64,000 nucleotides of DNA from the NCBI GenBank assembly GCA_963700865.1, contig CAVOZC010000018.1:1364001-1428000 (forward strand), read 5' to 3'. This document shows positions 37,600 through 47,572 of the stretch, in pieces. Below the pieces are notes generated by a model that was not told where the DNA came from, ran no database searches, and saw nothing but the letters and a program-made list of their open reading frames with translations. The position numbers and the translations under genes were made by a program. Origin of the DNA: CAVOGJ01 sp963700865 (lineage in GTDB: Bacteria > Planctomycetota > Planctomycetia > Pirellulales > Pirellulaceae). The number at the start of each line of letters is the position of its first letter. Positions within the stretch are counted from its first letter, which is position 1.

Positions 37600-39590
37600 G
37601 TCTTTTTTTCTCACTGAGCCACGGAGACCACGGAGGTGATGGACGACGCCCCGCGCACGTTGCCGACCGGACTCGGTGGCTCTGTAAGAAAAAAAGAACG
37701 GCTCCGCAGGGGCCGTCCGTAGATCACGGCAGCCCGGCGCCGGAAAAGAGGTGGTTTCCAAAACCGCTGATGTGCGCTAATAGACGCTGATAGGGGGCGA
37801 CAAGCTGGCAAAGGCCCACCAGATCGTCGTCAGCCGTAGGCGCGTAGCCTCGGGCAGTCAACGGGCCACGGTCAGCCCTCGCTTGCCGGCCGTCACCCGC
37901 GGGGGGACGGGTGCCCCAGATGTCACCCAGATTGAAGAACGGAAGGCGACCGGACGGTACGACGTCCACTCGCCTAGATCCGAGGCGAGCGGCTACGGCT
38001 TTCGTGTCACTCTAGAACCGACTCCCGCATGGTGTCGACCGCTGCCGGCAGTGGTTTCTCACGGAGCCACCGAGACCATGGAGGTAAGGGCATACGTCGC
38101 GAGCAAGTTGCCGACCGGACTCTGTGGCTCGGCGCCTCTGTGAGAAAAAAGAAGCGGCGGGCCATGGCCGTCCCGAAACCACGCACCCAGGCAACGACAG
38201 CCCGGCGCCGGAAAACGAGGTGGTTTCCAAAACCGCTGATGTGCGCGAATAGACGCTGATTTAAGAGGGGCGACAAGCGGGCAAAGGACCAGCGGATCGT
38301 CGTCAGCCGTAGGGCGAGCCTCGGGCAGTCAACGGGCCACGGTCAGCCCTCGCTTGCCGGCCGTCACCCGCGGGGGACGGGTGCCCCAGATGTCACCCAG
38401 ATTTAAGACGGAAGGCGACCGGACGGTACGACGTCCACTCGCCTAGATCCGAGGCTCAGCGGCTACGGCTTTCGTGTCACTCTAGAACCGACTCCCACAT
38501 GGTGCCGACCGCTAGGGGCGGGTGTTTCTCACTGAGCCACGGAGACCACGGAGGTGATGGACTACGCCCCGCGGACGTTGCCGACCGGACTCTGTGGCTC
38601 TGTAAGAAAAAAAGAACGGCTCCGCAGGGGCCGTCCGTAGATCACGGCAGCCCGGCGCCGGAAAAGAGGTGGTTTCTAAAACCGCTGATATGCGCTAATA
38701 GACGCTGATGGGGGGCGACAAGCTGGCTAAGGACCACCAGATCGTCGTCAGCCGTAGGCGCTAGCCTCGGGCAGTCAACGGGCCACGGTCAGCCCTCGCT
38801 TGCCGGCCGTCACCCGCGGGGGGACGGGTGCCCCAGATGTCACCCAGATTTAAGAACGGAAGGCGACCGGACGGTACGACGTCCACTCGCCTAGATCCGA
38901 GGTTAGCGGCTACGGCTTTCGTGTCACTCTAGAACCGACTCCCGCATGGTGTCGACCGCTGCCGGCAGTGGTTTCTCACGGAGCCACGGAGGTGATGGAC
39001 TACGCCCCCGCACGTTGCCGACCGGACTCTGTGGCTCGGCGCCTCTGTGAGAAAAAGAAGCGGCGGGCCATGGCCGTCCCGAAACCACGCACCCAGGCAA
39101 CGGCAGCCCGGCGCCGGAAAAGAGGTGGTTTCCAAAACCGCTGATGTGCGCTAATAGACGCTGATGGGGGGCGACAAGCTGGCAAAGGACCACCGGATCG
39201 TCGTCAGCCGTAGGCGTGAGCCTCGGGCAGTCAACGGGCCACGGTCAGCCCTCGCTTGCCGGCCGTCACCCGCGGGGGGACGGGTGCCCCAGATGTCACC
39301 CAGATCTAAGCACGGAAGGCGACCGGACGGTACGACGTCCACTCGCCTAGATCCGAGGCCAGCGGCTACGGCTTTCGTGTCACTCTAGAACCGACTCCCA
39401 CATGGTGTCGACCGCTGCCGGCAGTGGTTTCTCAGCCACGGAGCCACGGAGGTGATGGACTACGCCCCGCGCACGTTGCCGGCCGGACTCTGTGGCTCGG
39501 CGCCTGTGTGAGAAAAAAAGAAGCGGCGGGCCATGGCCGTCCCGAAACCACGCACCCAGGCAACGACAGCGCGACGCCGGAAAAGGGATG
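37600..39590. repeat. Tandem array of ~456-bp units (four full-length plus partial)
   Basis: The anchor GGTGTCGACCG (or GGTGCCGACCG) falls at 38031, 38501, 38948 and 39404, giving units of 470, 447 and 456 bp. Each unit contains a long hairpin (GAGCCACGGAG with CTCTGTGGCTC, e.g. 38534-38544 and 38590-38600), a block AAAACCGCTGATGTGCGCTA followed by ATAGACGCTGAT, and a tail ending in CCGAGGC..AGCGGCTACGG. Reading frames within it are short, shared by repetition and lack RBSs. The 3' unit grades into unique sequence near 39590. Considered non-coding. Confidence 0.88.
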
Positions 39591-39960
39591 CGCTGTCGAT
39601 ACGGGGTCGGCGGCGAATGGTCGTCAGCCAAAAAAGACGGCACCGCTGGGGCTGAGCGGCAGATTTCTGGCCCGTGGAGGTATCTCCTACGCCGTTTTGT
39701 GAAGATTTGCTCATTTTGGTCGTCACCTTACCCGGCCTGCGGGGTTGCATCAGGTGTGAGGGCGGCGGCGCGGTCTGCCATTTCCCAAAAACCACCCCGT
39801 GACTACGATGTCAGGGTCGGAGTGGTCGGGACGGAACCGTCTGTTCTACCCTCCACCATGATAGCTGGAGCGGCGAAACGCGCGCCGTTCCGGTCCTGCA
39901 TCCTGCCTTCCGCCGATTCCCATCGGCCCGCGTTCCCGCCCATTCATCGGAGGTCCCGCA
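39591..39960. other. Intergenic region upstream of DUF1559 gene
   Basis: No gene recognised in 370 bp. CGGAGGTCCCGCA immediately before 39961 includes a good ribosome binding site (GGAGG) for the DUF1559 gene. Confidence 0.5.
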
Positions 39961-40875
39961 ATGCGCACTAAATTGCGTGCCCGCTGGCACGGTTTTACGC
40001 TTGTCGAGTTGCTCGTGGTGATTGCGATTATTGGTATCCTGGTAGCCCTCTTGCTCCCGGCCGTGCAGGCCGCACGCGAGGCGGCCCGCCGCACCGAGTG
40101 TCAGAACAACATGAAGCAACTCGGCTTGGCCATCGTCAATTACCACGATACGAAAAAGAACTTTCCGTCCGGTCGAGACACGACCGACCAATTCGGCGTC
40201 TCCTGGGCTTTTCGCTTGCTCCCTTTCATGGAGGAGCAGGCCATCCACGACGCCTTCCGAACGGGGATGCGGGTCGATGCGGAGGAGAATTCCCTGGCCA
40301 TGCGGACGCCGGTATCGGGATATTTCTGTCCCAGTCGCCGCTCGCCAGCCACCGACCGCAATTTTGACAACAACGACTCCCCGCCCCTCGTGACCAAGGT
40401 GGCTGCCGGCGGAGATTATGCCGCCAATGCCGGTACCTTCTACAACTATCGCGCTGGCGACCGACTCGATCGGACGCAAGCCGGCCCGATCTTCACCTTC
40501 TCTAAGGTGCGGGCCCGTCAGGTCACCGATGGTCTGAGCAAAACGTTTGCGGTGGGCGAACGGCATATTCCGCCGCCCGACCCGGACGTTCCCCCGGAGA
40601 TGACAGACTATTGGCAAGGCGACTGTGCGTTCCTGGCTGCCGACACCCCTCGCGGGATCTTCGCGGACACCCAGCGGGGGCTGGCCAACAGCCGCAACGA
40701 TCGGGATAACGAGAAGTACGGCAGCGCCCACAACGGAGTGACATTGTTCGTTTTTCTGGACGGCCATGTCGAATCGTTGAGCAACGACACCGATTTGGAT
40801 GCGCTTCGTTTTTATTGTTCCATCGGCGATGGCAATGATCCCACGGCGGTGGTCACGGGCAACGATGGCTCGTAG
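39961..40875 (+). CDS. DUF1559 type II secretion pseudopilin-like protein
   Basis: A 304-residue protein of the large planctomycete paralog family. N-terminal prepilin methylation motif GFTLVELLVVIAIIGILVAL (cleavage before Phe, Glu at +5), then AAREAARRTECQNNMKQLGL, and the C-terminal H-x9-DG signature in SAHNGVTLFVFLDGHV. Planctomycetes carry dozens of copies; role is assumed to be a pseudopilin-like surface or secretion component. GGAGG directly upstream. The next gene follows after 12 bp and is probably co-transcribed. Confidence 0.93.
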   Translation: MRTKLRARWHGFTLVELLVVIAIIGILVALLLPAVQAAREAARRTECQNNMKQLGLAIVNYHDTKKNFPSGRDTTDQFGVSWAFRLLPFMEEQAIHDAFRTGMRVDAEENSLAMRTPVSGYFCPSRRSPATDRNFDNNDSPPLVTKVAAGGDYAANAGTFYNYRAGDRLDRTQAGPIFTFSKVRARQVTDGLSKTFAVGERHIPPPDPDVPPEMTDYWQGDCAFLAADTPRGIFADTQRGLANSRNDRDNEKYGSAHNGVTLFVFLDGHVESLSNDTDLDALRFYCSIGDGNDPTAVVTGNDGS

Positions 40876-40887
40876 GGGAGGTGTGTG

Positions 40888-41454
40888 ATGACCGAACGAT
40901 CTCGCTACATAGCGGCCATTGCGGCTGGCTTGCTCGTCTGCCTGGCGATCGCCGCTTCCGTCGCCTGGTGGCGCCAGGGTCGCTCTCTCCAGCAGGTCAT
41001 GTCGCTCAAAGAGCAATTGCTCGCGGGCACTGAGAATATGTCCCCGCCCGAGCGGAATCGTTTGCTGACTGAGCTCATGCGGACCGTGGATGAGATGGAT
41101 CGCGACCAGTTGCGGACGCTGCAAGACCAAGTTCGGCAGCAGCAGCGGGAGTCATTCCAGCGGGCCATGGATGAGTACCAGCAGGCGAGTGGACCCGAGA
41201 AGAAGGCCGTGCTCGATCGAGAAATCGATCGTTGGGTAGCGGAGCGGGAAGTGAATGCGGCCCTTCGCTCAAATTCCATGTGGCGCGGAGGTCGCGGTGG
41301 CGGACGAGGCCGTGGCGGGCGTGGTCCCAATAACGAAAATCGCTCGCCCGACGATGCCTCCGTGGCCGCAGCTCGCAACGCGCATTTCGATGCGCTGCGG
41401 AAGCGGGCGGAGGAGCGGGGTGTGGAACTCGGTGGCCGTCGCGGCCGCGGTTAG
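40888..41454 (+). CDS. Membrane-anchored coiled-coil protein with RG-rich tail
   Basis: About 188 residues: an N-terminal transmembrane helix (YIAAIAAGLLVCLAIAASVAWW), a strongly charged helical region (MRTVDEMDRDQLRTLQDQVR), then a glycine/arginine-rich stretch (RGGRGGGRGRGGRG) and an RG-rich C-terminus. No family recognised. GGGGAGG lies upstream, and ATG 40888 is chosen over GTG 40885. Twelve bases from the DUF1559 stop, so probably one transcript; a joint role in pseudopilus assembly is only a guess. Confidence 0.7.
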   Translation: MTERSRYIAAIAAGLLVCLAIAASVAWWRQGRSLQQVMSLKEQLLAGTENMSPPERNRLLTELMRTVDEMDRDQLRTLQDQVRQQQRESFQRAMDEYQQASGPEKKAVLDREIDRWVAEREVNAALRSNSMWRGGRGGGRGRGGRGPNNENRSPDDASVAAARNAHFDALRKRAEERGVELGGRRGRG

Positions 41455-41613
41455 TGCTGTGTGACCGCTTGAATTTCGAGATTCCGAATCCGGCCAGGGA
41501 TTGGATGATTCCAACATAAAACGTCCCAAGTCGGGCGACTTCGGCTACCCTCATTCCTAGCGGTCACCCTGCACGAGCATGAACGATTGGCTTTTTTGCC
41601 GCCCGCTCGGCGT

Positions 41614-42810
41614 TTACGGGTCGACGCTAAATCCCGCCGTGGTGAGTTGCTCGGCCACGGCGGCGACGATGGCATCGCCCAGGGTGGCTCCCTCCTCTGC
41701 CTGGACCAGCTCGCCCTGCTTTTTCACGAGATACGCTTCGCGCTCTCTGGCCAATTTCGCGATCTGGGACTGAAGTTCGCGGCGCTCGGCGGCCAGCTTC
41801 TTTACATGCGCCTTCCGCTGTTGCTCGTTCATCGACTGCATTTCTTCTGGCAGTTGATTCACTGGGAGTTCGCTGAGCGCCTTCGGGTCACTGGCGGCCC
41901 GGTCGACCAGATCACGCGCCGCATTCCGATACAGCCCCGTGGCCTTCGCGGCGGCTCGGCCGGTGGCCGTGGACGCGCCCTCCCCTGCCGCGAGGTCATC
42001 TTGGGCTGCTTGACGGCCCGCATAGACTTCCCGCGCATGAGAAGTTCCGTACCAGAGGTACGTACGGTTCAGATGCGCGTTGAGCTCGAGAATGATTTTG
42101 TCTTGCGGACAATCGATATGCACGATCGATTTGTCCTGATTGATGTTGAAGAATTTTCCTTCCGCCAAACTGGCTCCGTCTTGCCATTGTCCCTGGATGC
42201 CGGCTTGCCGGTCCCCGCAGTGAATCGTGTTGACGATGATCCCCGCCTGGATCGCTTTTTGGCACGACTCGCGATAGTCCACGCTGCCCTGCGTAAAGGG
42301 CTCGTTGCCAGCGATGAAGATCGCTTGGTAGGTGTTTGGTTCCGCGCACCAGTCGAGTCGTTTCCGCGCTTTGTCAATCACTTGTCCGCAGTATTCGTCC
42401 CCCCCGCTGGTAGTCAAGGCAAACAGCGCCTCGGACAACGCGTCGAGATCGTCGGTCAGCGGTAGGACTTGGCGGAGATAGCCCTCCGACGCGGGCAGAT
42501 TGGTGTTGCCGTACTCGAAGAGACTCACCCGCAGGTGGGGCGTTTTGCCTTCGCGCTTCGCCCGGGCGAACTGCTGGACGATGGTCCATAATTGGTTCTT
42601 TGCCTGGCGGATCAGCCCGTCCATCGAATTGGAGGTGTCGAGTAGGATCGCCACGTCGACCGCCGGTCGAACTCCGACGAACGGTTCACCTACGGCCGGC
42701 TTCGTTTCGATGGTCACGATCACTTGTTTGGCCGTTTGGGCGGCAACGAGGTGAGGCATGAGGGTCGAGAGGACGCACAAGGCAGCAGTTGCGGTTCGAA
42801 CACGGAACAT
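41614..42810 (-). CDS. Exported von Willebrand factor A domain protein
   Basis: A 398-residue protein with a signal peptide (TATAALCVLSTLMPHLVAAQ). The vWA domain has the MIDAS motif DTSNSM at 59-63, a threonine and an aspartate downstream (LTTSGGDEYCGQVI, FIAGNEPFTQG). A long C-terminal helical tail (KKLAAERRELQSQIAKLARE) follows. The vWA fold suggests metal-dependent protein binding in the periplasm or at the cell surface. ATG 42810 begins the signal peptide. Convergent with the RG-rich gene across 160 bp. Confidence 0.85.
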   Translation of the reverse strand: MFRVRTATAALCVLSTLMPHLVAAQTAKQVIVTIETKPAVGEPFVGVRPAVDVAILLDTSNSMDGLIRQAKNQLWTIVQQFARAKREGKTPHLRVSLFEYGNTNLPASEGYLRQVLPLTDDLDALSEALFALTTSGGDEYCGQVIDKARKRLDWCAEPNTYQAIFIAGNEPFTQGSVDYRESCQKAIQAGIIVNTIHCGDRQAGIQGQWQDGASLAEGKFFNINQDKSIVHIDCPQDKIILELNAHLNRTYLWYGTSHAREVYAGRQAAQDDLAAGEGASTATGRAAAKATGLYRNAARDLVDRAASDPKALSELPVNQLPEEMQSMNEQQRKAHVKKLAAERRELQSQIAKLAREREAYLVKKQGELVQAEEGATLGDAIVAAVAEQLTTAGFSVDP

Positions 42811-43036
42811 CGGGGTCACCTCACTTTTCTCTGGTCCAGGAAACGCGGTGTCCAGCGGCACGCGCCGCTTATCGCAGTGTATTGGACGAGGCCACCTGAG
42901 AGAAAGTTCCCGCGTTTTTTCCGAGGTGTGGCGTAGCCGTCCTCGGCTGCGACCAGGTTTTGGGCGGTGCTCGGATCGGTGTCAGGTTGCCTGGTGGCGT
43001 TGGTTTTCTGGGGTGGGACGGGTGGCTCGGTGGTGC

Positions 43037-43091
43037 TTCGCGGCCGGGACGGCCACGCTACGGAAAGGTTCGCGGCCGGGACGGCCACGCT
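43037..43091. repeat. 23-bp direct repeat
   Basis: TTCGCGGCCGGGACGGCCAC followed by GCT occurs at 43037-43059 and 43069-43091, 32 bp apart, between the vWA gene and the stop of the FAD oxidoreductase gene. No gene in this gap. Confidence 0.8.
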
Positions 43092-43095
43092 GCCG

Positions 43096-44723
43096 CTAGT
43101 GGTCCCGCAGGATCTCGGTGGCCGCGTTGCGACCGCACGCGCCCCATGACGCCACCGCCCGGGTGGCTCGCCGCGCCGCACAGGTACAGCCCCTTGACCG
43201 GCGTCCGGTGATCCGACCAGCCCGGCACCGGACGCAACGAGAAGAGCTGATGTGGCACCATGGCGCCCTGCATGATGTTGCCTCCTGTCAGTCCGTAGAC
43301 TCGTTCCAGATCGAGCGGGCTGAGGAATTGGCGATGTAGGACGCTGCCCGGAACGTTGGGTGCATATTGTCCGATCAGGTCCACACAGCGGTCGGCGAAC
43401 GATTCTCCAATGTCGTCCCAGCTACCCTCGGAGAGATGGTAAGGGGCGAATTGCACGAAGACCGAGAGCAGATGCTGGCCCTCCGGAGCAATCGTCCGAT
43501 CGAGACTCGTCGGCATCGTCATCTCCAGCACGGGTTGCGCCTCGGCTTGCCGTATTTGGCATCATCATAGGCTCGTTCCAGGTAGTCGATGGTGGGAGAG
43601 ATATGCATCGTGCCATGATGATGCGGCTGCCACGCCGGTGGAGGGCAATGCCGTGAAGTTGGGCGGTTCCGCGAGGGCCAAATTGAGCTTTGCCGAAGCC
43701 GAGGCATAACTGATGCGCGACACCGCCTGGCGAAAGAAGTCGGGCAGTTGATCCGCCGTCATCATCTTCTCGAACGTCACATGCGCGTCGACGCTCGAGG
43801 CGACGACGGGTGCGTCGACGGGCGTACCGTCCTCCAAGACGACGCCCGTGACTCGGTTGGCGGCCGTCACGATCCTGCGCCACGGGTGATTCGCGAAAAA
43901 TGTCGACCCGCTGATCGAGGCACGCCTGTTCGAGGGCCGTTGCCAGGCCACCCATGCCACCTTGCACATAACCCCATACGCCGCGTGCCCCACCCGCCTC
44001 GCCCATCACGTGATGCAGGAGCACGTACGCGGTGCCGGGTGCGGAAATCGAATCGAAGGCGCCGATAATGGCATCCGTGGCCAACGTGGCGCGGAGCACC
44101 TCCGCTTCGAACCAGCGTTCGAGGATTGGGCGGGCAGCACCGGTTAACAACTCAATCGCCTCGGGCATTCGATCCCCCAGTCCCTTGAGTGATTGGTGGA
44201 TGTGCCACAGGCGGTTGGTGTCACGCAGTCGTTTGCCCCATCCCACGTGTCGCCATTCCCGGGGCAAAGGGAGCGGGTCGGGCGCGGCCTGGGACAGCAT
44301 CGGCTCCAGGACCGCGGCGACTTGTTCCAGCAGACGGTTGTATTGCGGATAGGCGGCGGCATCACTCACGCTGAACTTACTGATCTCGCGACGGCATAAT
44401 TCCGGATCGGGTCCCAAGGTCAATGAGCGGCCATCGGGGAGGGGCGTGAACGAAGACGGATTGCGCGGCAGGATGTGCAATCCGTAAGACTTGAGTCGCA
44501 GGTCCTGCGTGATTTCGGGCAAGAAAAGACTGATCACATAGGCCGCGGTCGAGACCTTGAATCCCGGCCACAGTTCCTCGGTCGTGGCGCAACCGCCGAG
44601 CACATGCCTGCGCTCCAGCACACAGACCGACTTGCCGGCCTTGGCCAGATAGGCGGCCGTGACGAGGCCATTGTGGCCGCCGCCGATGATGATTGCATCG
44701 TACCGCTTCCGTTGAGGGGCCAT
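43096..44723 (-). CDS. Phytoene-desaturase-like FAD/NAD(P) oxidoreductase (four frameshifts)
   Basis: About 540 residues. N-terminus AIIIGGGHNGLVTAAYLAKA followed by VLERRHVLGGCATTEE is the FAD-binding dinucleotide fold of the CrtI/PYROXD2-like amine oxidase family. VQGGMGGLATALEQ and IVTAANRVTGVVLEDGT belong to the middle, and LYLCGAASHPGGGVMGACGR to the C-terminal FAD-binding end, closing with NAATEILRDH. Breaks lie near 43878, 43635, 43545 and 43147; correct frames restore a continuous family-like protein with stop at 43096. No carotenoid genes are adjacent, so a carotenoid role is not supported. Confidence 0.8.
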
Positions 44724-44844
44724 GCATATCCTTTGCGTCGAGATTCCTGTCGTTTTGGACGGCGCTCGCCGTACCGTGCCGACACTGTGATCGAAGCGGA
44801 AAGCGCTGTCAATTCCAGCGCCGCGAGCCGTGTTATGTTGCGAC

Positions 44845-45739
44845 ATGCGCCGCAGAGTCCAACCCCACCAAACGCCCCATCCCGCCGTCGGCAGAGTTTT
44901 GATCCTGCTGGCGGCCATCCTGTGGAGTACGAGCGGATTCTTCGCCAAGGCGCCGTTCTTCGCGGCTTGGACGCTGAATGAACGAGCCATTTTGTTGGGA
45001 TTCTGGCGGACGGCGTTTGCCGGGCTGGTGCTGCTTTCTCTGGCGCGGCGCCGCGTATGGAAGATCCGGTTGCTGCCGGCCATGCTCAGCTTTGCCGTCA
45101 TGAACGGGACCTTCCTGTTGGCGATGACGAATACCACGGCGGCCAATGCCATCTGGCTGCAATACACGAGCGCCCGCCTGGGTGCTGCTGCTGGGTTGGT
45201 GGCTGGGCCGCGAACGGGTCGGGCGGCTGGACGTGACGCTCGTCGGGACGTCGATGCTGGGTGTCGCCGTGATTCTCGCCGGCGAGTGGACCTGGGGCGG
45301 AACCGGATCGCATGACCAGATGGGCACGCTGTGGGGACTGGCCTCGGGCGTCGCGTTTGCCGGTGTGATCATCTCGCTCGGCCGCGTCGGTGATCTCGAT
45401 ACCTTCTGGGTCGTCGCCCTCTGTCATCTTTCGGCGGCCATGGGTCTGGCGCCCTGGGTCGTGGCGGGCCGACTCTGGCCGAGCGGAGCCATGTGGTTGT
45501 GGCTGGCCGCTTTTGGATTGTTGCAGATGGCGGCTCCCTACGTGCTTTTCAGCATCGGATTGCGGCACGTGCGGTCGCAGGAGGCGTCTTGCCTGGCGCT
45601 GCTCGAACCGCTGCTCGTGCCGCTCTGGGTCTGGTGCGTATGGCGGACGGCAGCCGATTATCAACCACCCACCTGGTGGACGGCCGCTGGCGCGGCCTGC
45701 ATTCTGGGGGGACTGATCCACCGTTACTGGCGCCGCTGA
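44845..45739 (+). CDS. EamA/DMT-family transporter (frameshifted)
   Basis: About 298 residues with ten predicted helices in two EamA repeats. First half: VLILLAAILWSTSGFFAKAP, FWRTAFAGLVLLSLARR, NGTFLLAMTNTTAANAIWLQ. After a break near 45172 it continues PAWVLLLGWWLGRERVG, GTLWGLASGVAFAGVIISLG, CLALLEPLLVPLWVW and ends ACILGGLIHRYWRR. These drug/metabolite exporters have broad substrates. ATG 44845; divergent from the FAD oxidoreductase gene, sharing a 121-bp promoter region. Confidence 0.85.
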
Positions 45740-45781
45740 GTGCCCCCCGTGTTCCGGCGGCGTGATCGTCATACGGTCATG

Positions 45782-46441
45782 CTACTCGCGCGATTCCTTC
45801 TTCAGCGCCTCGTACTTGGCATCCGCCTCTTCGCGGGTGAGATCGCCCCTTTCCACGGCGCCTTCAATGCGTTTCTTGATCGATTTCCAATTCAAGTCAC
45901 GTTTCACCTGGCCGGCCAGCCGTTTCTTGATGCCCCGATAGGCCGCATCGGCATCTTCGCGGGACATCTCCCCATTTTGGACGGCACCCTCAATGCGGCG
46001 TTGAACGGCATCCCAGTTGATGCCTTGTTCGTGCTTGCGTTTGTCCCCCCGCGGCGAGTCCCACTGACTTTCCATGACTTCCCGCATGCCGTGCAGGCGC
46101 GCGCGGGCCGCTGCGGCCGGAATCTTTCCGTCGGTGACCAACTGCTTTAGTTCCGCCTCGACGTGTTCGTATTCCTCCTTGCTGATCCGGTCTTCGCGAC
46201 CATCTTCGGCCATTCCCCGGCGTGCGTCAAATTCTCCGGCCAGTCGCAGCGCTCCTGACATGAAGCGGGCCTGTGGACCGGTAATCTCCTCCGCTGCGAC
46301 CGCGGCTCGCAGCCGACGTCCGACGGCGTCGTAATCTTGCCCGCGGGCGACTCCCCAGGGCAGGAGCAGGCTGGCCGCCAACAGGATGGCTGCCCGCAGC
46401 CGTCGCCATTCCGAACAATCGTATCGGTGATCAACCATCAT
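45782..46441 (-). CDS. Exported protein with two ~35-residue charged helical repeats
   Basis: About 219 residues with a signal peptide (AAILLAASLLLPWGVARGQ). The C-terminal half carries two near-identical units: NWDAVQRRIEGAVQNGEMSR and NWKSIKKRIEGAVERGDLTR, each followed by EDADAAY or EEADAKY and a basic run. An earlier unit (YDAVGRRLRAAVAAEEIT) resembles them. The family is common in planctomycetes as hypothetical; function unknown. ATG 46441 follows GGGAG. Lies convergent with the transporter. Confidence 0.65.
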   Translation of the reverse strand: MMVDHRYDCSEWRRLRAAILLAASLLLPWGVARGQDYDAVGRRLRAAVAAEEITGPQARFMSGALRLAGEFDARRGMAEDGREDRISKEEYEHVEAELKQLVTDGKIPAAAARARLHGMREVMESQWDSPRGDKRKHEQGINWDAVQRRIEGAVQNGEMSREDADAAYRGIKKRLAGQVKRDLNWKSIKKRIEGAVERGDLTREEADAKYEALKKESRE

Positions 46442-46698
46442 GCTAAATCTCCCAACCAATGATCCGCCCGTTTTGACGCCGCTTACTATCGCCGACGGGC
46501 GGAGGGTCGGCGTGGGAAGCCCATGTGGGAAACGAACCGTGACGTTGCACGAACCGCTCATGATACCCGGATTGCGCAAATACGACGCGGTTGGTTGCAT
46601 TTCCCGCACGTGTGTGCCAAACGAGCCTGGCGGGAGCCCCTTGTTACGTCCAGGGCTCGACCGCTCGTTCTCTGCGCAGGATTTCGCACCGGGCGCGG

Positions 46699-47492
46699 TC
46701 AGGTCCCGCGCTGACGGGCCGCCTCATAGCAGAGCACCGCCGCGGCGGCCGAGACGTTGAGGCTGTCGGCGCATCCCCGCATGGGGATCTGGATGGCCTG
46801 CACGTCATCGGCCCGCCAGAGATCGGTCAAGCCCTCCGCCTCGCTCCCCAGCACAAGGGCCGCGCGGCTGCGTAGGTCGACCTCCGTGTAGGAACGTTCC
46901 GCACCCACGACCGCCGCGTAAATCGTCATCTGTTGCCGTCGCAGCCAAGCGAGTACGTCGCGGCTGGTTCCGATCGCCACGGGCTGCCGAAAGACGGTTC
47001 CCAGACTGGCGCGAATCGTATTCGGATTGAACAGGTCACCGTGGTCCGCGGCGATCAGCACTCCGTCGGCACGGCCCCATCGGCCGAGCGAATGACCGCC
47101 CCCACGTTACCCGGTTTTTCCAGGCCTTCGATGACGACGACGAATGCCTGGCCCGGCAGGACCAATTGATCGAGCGCGCGGGACGGCAACTGGGCCACCA
47201 CGAGCAATCCTGACTGGCGATTCCCGAACGTCAACTTTTCCCAGACCGGAAGGGTAACGTCCCAGCGTGCGCAGCCCTGGCCGATGAGTCGCTGGAGCAG
47301 CGTGGCGCCGTCCGGGGCGAGCAACTCTTCGCACACGAACAGCTCCTGGCAGTCAACGCCTCCTTCGAGTGCGTGGTGGATTTCGCGGAGCCCATCGATC
47401 AGGCAGCGGCCTTGCTTCCTGCGGGCGCGGTGCGCCCGCAGTTTGATGGCTTCCTTGACGCGGCGATTTTGCAGGCTGCTGATCTTGGACAT
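46699..47492 (-). CDS. SpoU/TrmH-family RNA 2'-O-methyltransferase (frameshifted)
   Basis: About 263 residues; cytoplasmic SPOUT enzyme methylating ribose in rRNA or tRNA. N-terminal substrate-binding domain (ISSLQNRRVKEAIKLRAHR, LIDGLREIHHALEGG) followed by SPOUT motifs: motif 1 IEGLEKPGNVGAVIRSADGA, motif 2 AALVLGSEAEGL and motif 3 IQIPMRGCADSLNVSAAAAV. The break is near 47072, between the two halves of motif 1's tail. Most similar to 23S rRNA RlmB/TsnR-type enzymes; the exact target cannot be fixed. Confidence 0.85.
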
Positions 47493-47572
47493 GCGGATTC
47501 AGGGACGGTGAGGGTTGGTACCCGACCTCGGTGGGAAGGGGGCGTGCCGACGATGGCTACAACAGACGCGTC

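Noticed and set aside
38000..39700. Short frames in the 456-bp array (about 60-110 residues)
   Set aside because: Same reason: repeat-driven, with frame disrupted by length differences between units.
39811..41130. 439-residue minus-strand frame under the DUF1559 and RG-rich genes
   Set aside because: Opposite strand to a clear DUF1559 gene with a good RBS; no domain recognised.
43096..44723. Carotenoid desaturase (crtI) assignment
   Set aside because: The FAD fold fits, but no other carotenoid genes occur nearby and related PYROXD2-like proteins share these motifs.
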